Of a stretch of DNA of 64,000 bases, positions 14,401 through 32,200 are shown piece after piece. The position numbers and the translations under genes are program-made. The notes beneath the pieces are model-generated. The model was given only the letters and a program-made list of their open reading frames with translations. It did no database searches and had not been told where the DNA came from. The first letter of the stretch is position 1. The number at the start of each line of letters is the position of its first letter. The stretch lies in NCBI RefSeq assembly GCF_019097595.1, contig NC_080717.1, forward strand, positions 23,146,376 to 23,210,375, given 5' to 3'. Source of the stretch: Hemibagrus wyckioides (lineage: Eukaryota; Chordata; Actinopteri; Siluriformes; Bagridae).

Positions 14401-17400
14401 GTTTTTTATGCTAAAGGTATTGGTTAATGTACATTTTAAATGCTAAGATCTCAAACAGACAGGTTCAAGTCTGAATTATTTAAATTATACAACTACTTGC
14501 GATTTTATGTCTTTTTATTCCATTATTGTCTGTGCAGAATTCTTTGCTGGACCTTAAAGAGCATGCATCATCCTTGGCCTCATCTGGGCTAAAAAAAGAC
14601 TCCAAACTTAAAACTCTGGAGATTGCCCTTGAGCAAAGGAGGGAAGAGTGCTCTAAACTGGAGAACCAGCTAAAGCGGGTAAGAAAGGGTCAGAGAAAGT
14701 TAGTGTTGGTGAAGGAGAAATGAGTGTTATTACTATTTGCCATTGTGATGGTATTAGTTATGGTGGAATAATGGCAGATACTGTTGAATGCGTAATAACC
14801 ATGCTGTTAACATCTGGCTGATCCGTTCAGGCCCAGAACGCAGCTGTTGAGGCACAGGCGAACTCAGAGCTCTCCAAACGAATTGCCTCACTGGAAGCTG
14901 ATGTGGCCAGGCACAGAGAGGAATCTGGGAAGGCCCAAGCTGAAGTCGACCGACTGCTAGAGATCTTACGCCAGATGGAGAACGAGAAGAATGACAAAGA
15001 CAGGAAAATCAACGAGCTGGAGAGGTCAGAGAGCTCATGTTGACATTCATGTTAAAAGTGATCATTTGTCAGTGTCAGACCAGTGTTCCTGTAAAAGCAT
15101 CTTCATGTCTTTGTTTGCTTTAATTGCAGTGTGAAAGCATTCATTATTGTCAAAAACATTTTCATGTCTGTTTCTTTTAATGATGCTGCTCTTTTTTTAA
15201 TGGATCACCATCCTCTCACTTGAGTTCAATTTAAAACCATTTTTACGCTTCTGTTCTTGCTGAGTAGTGTTTGAACTTCTGCTCTTGTCTCCCTTCTTTT
15301 CACTTTGTCACCTGAAATTCTGCACGTAGTGTGACTTCCAGGTTAGTACATACAGTACATGTGCATCTTAACAGCTTACATTCATGCTCAGAACCAGCCA
15401 AATCCTTTAACGAAACTGAATGTGTTAGCATATTATTGGACTTTTAATCCTCAAGCACAAGGAATAAATTATTTGACAGATATTTTTGTTTTACAAACAA
15501 AAATTCTGTCATGCTCTGATCCAAGGCATCAAAAAAGTTATATTGTGGCCCCAGTATACTGAGCTGCATTTTCCCCAGAAAACTTTGTTATACAGTAGAT
15601 AGCATTCAAAATGACACTCGTTCATCCCCCCTTACAGCGATGATCAAAGTTTTATGACAGAGTCTAAGTGGAAGCCATGCCTGTTTCTCATGCTCAATCT
15701 GCTCCATCCTCGTCTAGGCAGATGAAAGAGCAAGGCAAGAAGCCGTCTGGGAAACACAGGGAGCCGGCTGGCAAAGGCCGCAGCACCATTGATGGCCCAC
15801 AGCAGGTGAGGAAAAGAAAACACAGCCATTAATTTCACTGGCTGAATCCAAAACAGCTTGGTCCTAAACATTAAGGCAATAAGAGACCCATTTTGGATTC
15901 CATCATAGGTTTTTGTGCTTTTGTGAACTGTACTTCTTCCATCCCAGGAGTCATTGCGGCAGAAGGCAGAGCGTATTGAGGAGCTGGAGGAGGCGCTGAG
16001 GGAGAGCGTACAGATGACAGCGGAGAGAGAGATGGTGTTGGCACAGGAGGAGGCGGCACGGAATCACCAGGAGAAACAGGTATGGAAAAATAAGACCTGC
16101 GTTATATAAAATACTTCACATATAAATTTATAATTAGTGGTTGTCATCAAAAATCATACTTTAAAATAAAAACTATGGCCATGAGTTGTGGGGAGAGACC
16201 AAGAGAATAAATCATACCAAGTGAACAAAAGAAGAACTCATAGCTATAAGCAGCAGAAATAAGGTTCTTCTGCAGGGTTGAGGGATGGTGTGAGGAGCTT
16301 GACAATGCAAGAGAACGTCACAGTGGAGCCACTGCTCTTCGAAAAAGAGAGGAAGCAAGTAAATTGCATCTTTGGTCCTCCTGGGTTCAACAATTGGCTT
16401 GGGAACAGCATACAGATCTCTTAATGTGTATATTCTTTAAAAAGCTGGCTACCATATTTTTAAAACATATTAATCCTTTTAAAGGTATCATCACCGTATC
16501 AAGCTATGCCTTCAAAACCCCTCTCAAAATAGATGGCACCAGTTTAATTGACTTTAATTGATTTTTTTTTAGGATTTAAGCGTTTTCAGAGCCTTGCAAC
16601 ATTTGATCGTGTAAATCAATAAGCACTCAAAATCAAGGCCTTTAGCCATCAGCCTGAATTAACCTGGATTCAGTGGTTAGTTTGTGATATGTTGATGACA
16701 GTCACAGGACAGTGGGCTGTCTATCAGCTCTTCATCTCTCTGTCTGTTAAACAGATGGAGGAGCTGCTCGGGGCAATGGAGAAGGTGAAGCAGGAGCTTG
16801 AGTCCATGAAAGCCAAGATGTCATCCACTCAGCAGTCTCTGGCCGAGAAGGAGGCCCACTTGACCACTCTGAGGGCAGAGAGGAGGAGGCATTTGGAGGA
16901 AGTTTTGGAGATGAAGTAAGTCACACAGCTACTGTATCTACTCCAGTGTATACAGTACACATTGCTGATGTAAGGCTTTGTTAGGACTTTGCAACATAAG
17001 TTAGTCGTTAAGAGTGCTTCCACTGTTGGTCGCTTTTTTTTCTCAACCTCCAGCATTTGCTTTAGACAGCTTCCAAACTTTTCAGCTAAGTGTCGAGTGA
17101 GGACAAGCATGTCGTAAATAAAAAACAAACCTCACTACAGTGCTGTTAACAATTAGTGAGGGATTATAAGGAGATTTATGACATTTCGAATATTTCAAAA
17201 ATATTTCTTTGCCAATGTCCCAACATGCACAAGCAGTGCAACTAAATTAGCAAACGACCTCCTCATTACCTGAATTAATCTTAATTTCATCTTAATTACT
17301 GATAATAACGTATCCGGTCTAGATAGCAAGCTTTGATAGTAAGTTGTCCAATACTAGCTAGGATTGGTAAGCGTTGTTACAGTATGGTCACAGTATGGTA

Positions 17401-19595
17401 CAGTGTAGCTTCATATGAGCTGATGTTTAAGTGTTTTCTTAGTATTTAGTGGCGTTTTTGCGATTAGAGACAGATTGTACAATAAGACGTTTAAAACAGC
17501 AATAACAAAACTGATGCGCTTATAACTATCAAAGTGGGCTTTGAAATAGCACATACACTATCACACTTGTCAAACTTGTGTGTTGTAAACAGAACGAATC
17601 ATAAACTGTGAAGTTTACAGGACAGCCAGTCAAGCTGGAGCCACATTCACAATGCCTTACATAACCAATTTATCTCTCATGCAAACAAGTTTAAGACCTA
17701 AAACATGGATTATTTTTTCTTTCTGGGTTTTCAAATCATTACAAACGTGTTTCACGGGCAGTGTTTGGGACTTTCTATCGCACGTCAATATACAGAATTT
17801 CCATTCATCCTGGAAAAGTATGAAGGGCTTTTAAGACATTGATGTTGCATATTTTAGAGTATTTCCTCATCTTCTAACAAATACCTAATATATAAACATG
17901 CTATTATTTCAGGTTTATGTTGAGTAGGGTTCCAGAGAAGTCACATTGCTGTTGTAATGAAGAGACTGCAACTCTGATCAGATCTGGCATGTTTCATGGA
18001 CTTGTTTGACATTCAGGTTTTATACAATTCTTGAAAATGTACTTGGATCTTTGGTGTTTTCTTTTGATGGCTTGATAGTGATGTGCTTTAAAGCTGCATT
18101 TTTTAACTTTCAGGGATTTGGTGACCTGTGTGTTAGAAATCAAATATGGTGTTCCAAATTCATCGACATTGTAATGCGCCCTCACCTCTGTATGCCTCAG
18201 GTTGTGCTGTGATTATAACATATTATTACATAGAAGTCTAAAAAACAGCTTAAATGACAGCTCTGACTCTAAATATTATAGGTTTCCAAGGAGACGTGAA
18301 ACAGTTTTCACTACTGATTCGAAAAAGCACTTAACACATAGCATACCACTTTATTTTACTGCTGCATTAAAAATACAGATTTTTAAAAGAAAGTGAGAAA
18401 AACAGACTTGGTTTAGAGAATGCAACTGCAAATGTGTCTTGTTAGTAAGGGAGGGTAGAAGGAGGTTTATGACAGGTTGAATTGCAAATATTTCATTATC
18501 GGTATCACAATATTGCAATGTAACTAAAAATAATAACATGTCTGTTTTTGTGGCATTCACTGGTACGCAACGTGACATCCCACGTTAACTGTGACTGCAT
18601 ACTGTGGTGTTATTTTCTGCCTCCAAATCTACTGTGATAAAAAAAAAATCTCTAAAATTTCTAATCTTTATTTAGATAATAATAAAGATAATTATCAAGA
18701 AATAAAGATGTATGTATATATGTAGCACTGATCTCTAACAGGGAACAAGTCACTTTTATAACCAGTAATAATAATTGCTTGAGAAATTATGTGTATAATT
18801 GTGTGTGTGTGTGTGTTTTTCAGTCAGTAAGGGGTTGTTAAGAATTGTATTATTGAGAGATAATGGAAATGAGTCATTCTAAGGTGACCTTTATTGAGCA
18901 ACAGCTGTAAAGTTTGCAACAACACTGAAAAAGAAGTTCTGGAAAAGTTCTTGAAAAAACCGTGGGAAGGTTGATATGATATGGAAACTTAGAGGCTTTT
19001 TGCACGATTAGTTGGGGTGTTGAGTCATACATGCCATCAATGTGTCAAAGTAGGTGATGAACTGAACTTTAAAACGGCATGAGATTCATATTAGTGACCT
19101 GTGGGAGTTGCTTTCTTCGAATGTTTGTGCAGAGATAACAGAGGCAGAGAAAATGAGTCATGCTTACTTTACTCATGGAGAAACTATCGGTCATCTGATG
19201 TTTAGAAAATGGAGCATAAACATTAATTTTATATAGGCGTGAATTTGGTGAAAATCGAGCAGTTGCGATGTACATATATATATATATATACACGCTGCCG
19301 TTTGGGTACTGCTGCTTCTATTGAGGGTGCTGTCAGGGGAAAATGTGCTGTAGTGGGAATTAACTGAAGTGGTATTTGACTTGCCTTTTAAAGTGACAGT
19401 ACCTGTGTCCTATAGACAGGAGGCTCTGTTGGCTGCTATCAGTGAGAAGGATGCTAACATTGCCCTGTTGGAGCTGTCCTCGTCCAAAAAGAAAAAGACG
19501 CATGAGGAAGTGGCGCAGCTACGAAGGGAGAAGGACCGTCTGGTGCAGCAGCTCAAACAGCAGGTACGGACTGTATCATAGGGTTCTGGCTGGGA

Positions 19596-19654
<59 letters not shown>

Positions 19655-20992
19655 TGTGTGTGTTTACATATGAGTGTGTATGTGTGTGTGTGTGTGCTTG
19701 TAGCTTTTAAGGTCAAGTTGTTTGTTTGGTTGCCACTAGAAACCATGTTGTTTAATGCTTAATGACAGAGACAATACAGCTGGGCTTCAGGAGTTTTTAA
19801 TTAACTTCTTGCTGTGTGAGGATTGTTGTCTTGATGCTGTGAAATAATAGGGGTATTACGATAGGAAGATTGGACTGATGCACTGCTTTAAAAGACAACA
19901 ACTGTATTCATTTATTATAAACCAATTCATATTTATTATAATTCCTAAATGCTCGATTTACTAAAATCCTAAATCCTTCTCAATGTCATCAGCATCTGTG
20001 AATTAACTGTAGACCTACCTCGGATTCTGACCAAAAATCTTATCATATCATGGCAGGTTCAGTGTATCATCAAGAACTGATTTTGAAAAGTTACTTTAAT
20101 CATATTGTATATTGGAATCCTGAGGCTTGCACACATTTTCAGTAGCTTGCTAGTCCAGTGTGCTATTGCATAACTACTCCTCTTTTTCCCTTTTACCTGC
20201 TCTCCTACTCTCTGTCTCTTTTCCTCCTTTCTTCTCCGTGGTTTTCAATCACACCTGCACTTCCCCCTTTTTCCTAGACACAGAATCGGATGAAGCTCAT
20301 GGCGGATAACTACGACGACGGTCATCTGAAAACACCACCCGACCAGACCAACCACAAATCTCCAAAATCCCCTGATCAGGTCATAATCCACTGCCCAGAC
20401 ACAGTCTCTCAAATGTATTATACTCTGCCATTGCCATCATCTTCTTTTTCATTTATTATTTAATATCTCAGCATTTTTAAAATATGGATGAATCTAAAAA
20501 TGTTCATAAAAAAATTCTCATTCATAGCAAACCATTTTAAGGTAGCAGACCCCTGATCAGAGCTGAGGTCATTTCCATTCAATTGCTGCTCTTTTGCAGT
20601 ATATTTTTATGGTATTTGAATAGGAAATGGATATCCTTTTCATATGGGTGTCACTTTCCCTTTCACTCCTTTGACCAGGGTAAATGAAATGGAACTGATC
20701 CCAACTCTAATGCAGACTCATCTCTCGATAATCATGAAGCCTACAGGTGTTTCTCTGATTCACATCGGTAGAAGTTGTCGCTAAGTACAGATCCAGGATT
20801 AGTTTTATATTGCAAAATAATGGGAAGTATCTCAAAGTGCCAAACATACCAAACTGAACCTGGGTCTTTATTTGGCAGTCACTTCTACCTGGAACTGTTC
20901 ACACACTAACCGGATCTTCTTTCCCATGCTGCACTTGGCTGAACCCCTGCCATCTTAACCAATAGGATGATGAGGAGGGCATTTGGGCGTAG
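4555..20992 (+). CDS. erc1: ELKS/RAB6-interacting/CAST family member 1 (ERC1-like), spliced
   Basis: ERC1 is a coiled-coil scaffold of the presynaptic active zone and of cortical exocytosis sites; it binds RIM, liprin-alpha, Rab6 and others. Coding segments are 4555-5241, 9939-10316, 10694-10768, 11252-11407, 12521-12688, 12777-12944, 13029-13166, 13326-13466, 14538-14678, 14831-15024, 15330-15341, 15718-15805, 15948-16079, 16755-16915, 19416-19563, 20278-20379 and 20966-20992. All have GT-AG borders and join in one frame of 971 residues. Residues 1-140 are the Ser/Gly-rich head with the family block [19 protein letters not shown]. Residues from about 150 to 930 are near-continuous coiled coil. 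The C-terminus is DDEEGIWA, whose GIWA end binds the RIM PDZ domain. ERC1 rather than ERC2 is favoured by [17 protein letters not shown] and by the exon at 15948-16079 ([14 protein letters not shown]), which the standard ERC2 protein lacks. Which teleost ERC1 paralogue this is cannot be decided here. Confidence 0.94.
5262..5410. repeat. Paired (AT)n microsatellite in erc1 intron 1
   Basis: Two long AT runs, about 5264-5330 and 5351-5408, are separated by a short non-repeat spacer that begins 'aggattacc'. The first starts only about 20 bases after the erc1 exon 1 donor. The tract is self-complementary and could fold in the pre-mRNA. Confidence 0.95.
15330..15341 (+). CDS. erc1: erc1 12-nt microexon
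   Basis: Twelve bases, TGTGACTTCCAG, lie between a gtag acceptor and a gttagt donor. Joined to the preceding AG (end of 14831-15024) and the following exon, they turn ...ELER-QMKEQ into ...ELESVTSRQMKEQ. Known ERC1/ERC2 isoforms carry the matching insertion (ESLTSRQ or ESLTLRH) at exactly this place. Skipping the exon keeps the frame. It is therefore almost certainly an alternatively used cassette microexon, probably neural. Confidence 0.85.
19599..19664. repeat. (TG)n microsatellite in an erc1 intron
   Basis: About 26 uninterrupted TG units run from 19599 to 19650 and continue with CG and TG variants. They start roughly 35 bases after the donor of the exon at 19416-19563. A second short TG run follows near 19680-19696. 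Confidence 0.95.
20966..20992 (+). CDS. erc1: erc1 terminal exon encoding DDEEGIWA
   Basis: After an aatag acceptor, 27 bases encode DDEEGIWA and a TAG stop. This is the exact C-terminus of the brain-type (CAST/ELKS-B) isoforms that bind the RIM1 PDZ domain. I found no exon for the longer ELKS-A tail, which carries the Rab6-binding region, between here and the next gene. Confidence 0.92.
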   Translation, partial: DDEEGIWA

Positions 20993-26690
<5,698 letters not shown>

Positions 26691-26694
26691 AACT

Positions 26695-27165
26695 ATACAC
26701 TCAGTGACCATTGTACAAGGAACATTCCTACAAATGTCCAATCAGTAGATCATGTAGCTGCAGTGAAATGCATAAAATCATGCAGACACAGTTGAAGAGC
26801 TTCAGGTAATGTTCACACCAAGCATCAGAATGGGGGAAAAACATGATCTCAGTGACTTTGGAGGCATGGTGGCATGGAGTTAGGGTTGGTTTGAGTATTT
26901 CAGAAACTTCTGGGATTTCCATGTACAACATTCTCTAAACTTTAAACAGAAATCAGAGAATAATGGCCTGGAAGCTGATATCTGACACAGACAGCAACTG
27001 AGGCAGTTGGGTTACAACTGCAGAAAACCACATCAGGTTCCATACCAGGCTAAAGTGGGCCAACCAGATGATGTTTTAAGTGTTGAATGTTTTAACTGTT
27101 GAGTGGATAAATGTGAGGGTTTACAGGTGTTCCTAATCAAGTGGATGGTAAGTGTATATAACAAA
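26695..27165. mobile_element. Decayed, internally deleted Tc1-like element
   Basis: It begins TATACACTCAGTGACC and ends at GTGTTCCTAATCAAGTGGATGG followed by AAGTGTATATA, the two ends of the fish Tc1-like family with TTTATTAGGAACACC termini. The interior keeps recognisable pieces (ATAAAATCATGCAGACACAG, CTCAGTGACTTTGG), but most of the transposase gene is deleted. Confidence 0.7.
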
Positions 27166-29070
27166 ATGTTTTACTCGTCATTGAAAACAAGAAATGGAGC
27201 ATGCTTGGTAAATTAGGTGCATCAGTGAAAGATATTAGCCAAAGGCTTAATGAAGTCAAGGTTTTCACAGTGCAAACATTTGGACCTGATGCTATCTTTA
27301 CTTCATACAGAAGAAACAATTCCAGATGTTTGTTTTTGTGTCACATATTGTCATTTGCACACAATGGTTTCTGCAAAGAAAAATATAACCTGAAGTACTC
27401 TGAAAAATGATGAGAAAAAAAGCTACAGGCCATGAGAAGCCTTGTCTGTTCCAAATCACATATCACCGTCACACTAAGAGGGATGAAAATGGCAGAATAT
27501 TGTAGTACAGACTGAACAACGGGCAGATGTTTATGTAAGCTGGTTTATGGAAAATCACAGTGTTTACATAGGCAGAGACACTGACTGGTTGAAACATAGC
27601 AGGTGGAATTCAAGCCATGACATTTCATGGGCACTTCACAAAAATAGCCCTAACCATACTTGGTAATGTCTTTGTGATTTGATCTATTTAAAAAAAAATT
27701 GATGGCCCTATTTAGAATGTACATAATACATAATTTTTTTCACATTTCCTGATTACATGCTATGTGATGTGTAAATGTTTTTGCTGCTGGTAACAGAAAT
27801 AGGCTCTTGGAAGAGTTTTTCAGCCTTGCCTAATGTTCACAGTTAAACCCCCTCACTTACAGCTACAACATCACTCAAAAAGAGTGAAACACAACATCAG
27901 AGCTTGCACAGCTCTCCCTTTACCTCAGAATTAGGAGACAGCAGGACCGGAGATGTCCCTAAAGCAGAAGGCGACATATGTGCATATGTGTATGGTATTA
28001 GAGACAGGATGCAGTGTATCTGCTTGCCAGGATCAATCTCACACATCTGTATCCTAGCATGCTTGTGGTTATGATATACCCAGAAAGTGCAATGTGTGTT
28101 CCAGATCCCAGAGCGATGCACCAGATTGTACGGCTCCAAAACAGCCACTTCAAGGGAAAGCACATTTCACTTGGCAGGCTTTTTATCTGTAATCACGGAT
28201 AGCATTTTAGCAAATACGGTGTTCGCTTAAATCATTTTGACACATGGAAAGATAAAATAAGGTATGCTGAAAGCCAGTTGAGAGATTGTAGGGTTTTTAT
28301 TTCAATAATCTGTCTAGCTGCAAGCAACAACAAATAAAGTCCAGCTACCTAATAATATCCCCGAAACAAATAGGAATAATTACAATTGTAAATGCTTTGT
28401 ACCACACACTAAACAGCTGACCAATTTGTAACTAGTCATCAAACATTATGTAAGAGACTTCAATTCCTAAACCGAACGAGAATCTTATGTAAGATTATTT
28501 CTATATATTTTCAGTGCTGGTACCCAGATGGTGAAATAAATGTCTTGTGGCTGTCTGAATAGTCACTGAAGAGTCACTGGGTGTCTTCAAGTCAACACTG
28601 ATGACCTACCTATTTACCAACCATTTACAGTACATGAGCACCAATTTAATTACAAACATATTCTTGGGTTTTTTGTTAATCATGCTGTGTTAAATTCTCT
28701 CTAGAGAATACCCTGATATATCGAACTAGCATGAGGACATATTTTTGATAGGGACTACAAAGCATGTTGCTCTGAAAAAAATAATTGCTAAACACTTTAA
28801 ATGTAAAGGAAAATGCAAATGTAGTAGGAGTAATTGAGCCAAATTTCACACAAATTTTTAACATGATTCAGAATATTAAATTAAGCGCAGAACTGGGATA
28901 AAAATATATCAAGTTTGAGTACTAAGACTTGTTTTGGCCAGTCTAATGGTCATTCCTTTCTAATTATAATATATAATTTTTATTTCCTTTATAATTATAT
29001 TAAATTTAAAATCTATGTTTTTGTAAATTAATTGTAAAAATAATTCTACCGCCTTTTCTACAGTGACATT
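27166..29070. other. Spacer upstream of fgl2, no gene recognised
   Basis: AT-rich sequence without a convincing coding exon. The last few hundred bases are presumably the fgl2 upstream regulatory region. Confidence 0.55.
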
Positions 29071-29075
29071 ATGAT

Positions 29076-29082
29076 TATAAAA
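29076..29082 (+). promoter_or_regulatory. Candidate TATA box of fgl2
   Basis: TATAAAA followed by GG lies about 185 bases before the start codon at 29263. It would place the transcription start near 29105-29110 and give a 5' untranslated region of roughly 155 bases. No intron is needed between the two. Confidence 0.5.
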
Positions 29083-29262
29083 GGATTGCTAATTACTTTG
29101 TCACCGCTGAAAGGCAAATTCCTGAACAGAGACCCTCTGTTCATTCACGTCACTGTCTCTCTGAGTGCAAACAGCTTTCAGAAAGGGAGGCGCTCCTTTA
29201 GTTCTCTCTCCCTCTCACACTTCTGAGCAGATCCAACAGATCCATCTAACAAACAGGACAAA

Positions 29263-32200
29263 ATGTGGCTGTCTATGTTTTCTTTGTGGGGTAGTCTGCT
29301 AACATTAGTGGCATCTCAGAGCTGCCCGGATCCATCTGAGCACAACGCTTCATGGGTGAGGTTAAAACCTCTAGGGCAGTGCAAGGATGGGGAGAGTACA
29401 TGCCCTTATCGTATCACTCTTCCTCCTCTAACTGTCCAGCTTCCGAAGCCCTTCAGGGAGTTGGAGAAGATGGCCAGAGAACTGCAAAGGCTGACACAGA
29501 TGGTGAACCAGCTCAAAGAGGACTGCCGTGTGTGCAAGGAGAAGCAGGGAATGGACTGGAACATACGAACAGATGATGAAGGGAAGGATAGAGAAAAGAT
29601 TCAAGCTTCTAGAGGCACTCTCAACACCAAAGGGCGACAGCAGGACATAGCCAAGAGAGAGAGTACAGATCAAGTGACCACTTTAAGATCTGCAGTGGAA
29701 GACATTGTAGTTATCAGCAATGATGAAAAGGAAGTAAATCCAACAGTTTTGGGAAAACAGAGAAATACCAACCAAGAGAGGAACGTAAACCCGCTTACTA
29801 CTAAACCAAAGGCTGAGACCAGTGGAGGGCCAAAAGGATCTGATTCCTCACAAAAAAATCTGATAAGCAGGAAAACATTTGAAGAGGTACCTTCAGTTAC
29901 AACCACAAAAAAGAAGATTCTACAATCTCCACTGGATACACTGTCTGAATCATCTTTTATTGGAGGCCTAGACAATGAACAACGTCCACAGCATGAGAAA
30001 GCCAGCACAATCAAGATTGGACATGAGAGGAACCCTAGCGGAACCCTCACTGCAAAAGGCAAGGTGAAGAGTATTCCTGAATACCATGTGGATAGTGTAG
30101 TTACAGTGGATGATGATGATGATGATGATGATGACAGTGAGGATGGGGATGTAGAAACAAAGCAAATGCAGACAACAAAAGATGATAAGGTTAAAGAAAG
30201 ACAGCATGTGACGGGCACTGATGCTCAAAACAACAGGGGACTTGAACCAAACATGAAACGTCTTACCAGAAAACAACAGGAAAAAGAGGACAAAAAAGAA
30301 GTTGCTGACCCTGGAATAAAAGAATCAAGGTCCTATATTTTTGAAGGCACTAACAATGGCAATGTTGCTAAAGAAGGTCATGTCAGTGTCACACAACAGC
30401 CAAGCTTGAAAAACAAGGAACAAAATGAAAATAATAATCACACTGCTGGCTCTACCAAGCCGAAACCTTTGAAACCTGGAACCTATTCAGGGAGAGCTGA
30501 CACAATCAGAGGACAAAAGAAGTTATCATCACCCATCACAGGCAAAGCTAGTGCCTCGGTTAATGTAAGTCAAATAAATTCACAAACATTGGAAATCAAA
30601 TCTAAACATGGATTTAAACCTGATACAAACACAGGTTTAGAGAGTGATGGTGGAATGCATTCAAACCCAATTTATAATGTTGATACTGCCAGTGGAGTTA
30701 AGAATTCAAGATCACCCACCTCAGGCAGAACTAATACCACAGCTCATGTAGAGCTAATAAAACCAAAAATACAGAAAAGTAACTCTCAGACCCCATTCAA
30801 ACCTGGAACGAATACAGAGAGTAATACTGGTGTAACACTGAGGAATTCAAGATTGCCCATCTCAGGCATAACTGATGGCATAGCTGATGTAAGTCCAACA
30901 AATCCACAAATACTAGACAATAATAATCAGTTCAAAGTAGGCACAGATTCAGAGAGTGATGCTGGAATAGATTCAAACACAGTTAACATCACTAAGACAG
31001 TCACTGGACAGAAGAATTCAAGACAGTCCATCTTAGACAAAGCTAATACCACAGCTGATGCAAATTTACAAGGTCCAAAAAGACAGAGTAGTAACTCTCG
31101 AACCTCATTAAAACCTAACAAAAATGCAGAATATAACCCTGAAATGGATTCAAATCCAGTCAACAAAATTAAGACAGTAAGTGGAAAAGAGATGTTACGA
31201 TCACCCATTTCTGGCACAGATGAGGGCACAGTTAATGTAAGTCCAACAAATCCACAAATACTAGACAGTGGAAAACAATTGAGAACTCACACAGATTCAG
31301 AGAGTGATGCTGTAATGGATTTGAACCCAGTTAATAACAATGATACAGTCAATGGGCTAAAGAATTCAAGATCACCTATCTCAGGCAGAATAAATGCCAC
31401 AGCTGATCTGAATTTATTAAATCCAAGAAAACCTACCAGTAACTCTCAAACCTCATTAAAATCTAGCAAAGATAAAGAGCATCATATTGGAATGAATTTA
31501 AATCCAGACAACAAACTAAAGAATTCAAGATCACCCATCTCAGGCTTAACTGATGGCACAGTTGATGTAAGTCCAACAAATCCACAAATAGTGCACAGCA
31601 AAAACCAGGTCAAAGTTGGCAGAGATTCAGGGAGTGATGCTAGAGTGGGTTCAAACCCAGTAAATAACACAGAGACAGTCAGTGGACAAGAGATATCAAG
31701 ATCTGATGGTATAGGTGATGTAGGTCCAACAAATCAACAAATACTAAACAGTAAAAATCGATTTAAAACTGGCACAGATTCAGAGAATGATGCTGTAAGT
31801 GATGTTGCTACACTTAGTGCCTCAAACAATTCAGGATCTCCCAACTCAGACATAACTGATGCAATTGAAGTAAATCAAACATATCCAGGTACACTGGATG
31901 GTACCTTTAAAAAACAACTACAACCTGGGACAGATAAGGAGAGGAAGCCTAAAATTGATTCAAACCCAATCATAGGCAGAGCTGATGCTAGAGTTAGAGT
32001 AAACCAAATAAATACACAAAAAGTAAACAGTAACTCTAAAAACACCACGGTGGCATCAACTCCGGTTAATAAGGTTGAGACAGTCAGTCTACTAGAAACA
32101 CCAAGATCACCCATCTCAGGCAGATTTCATCCCACAACTGATCAAATAAATCCACGAGCAATGGACCATATCTCTGAAAACCCATTGAAACCTAGCACAG

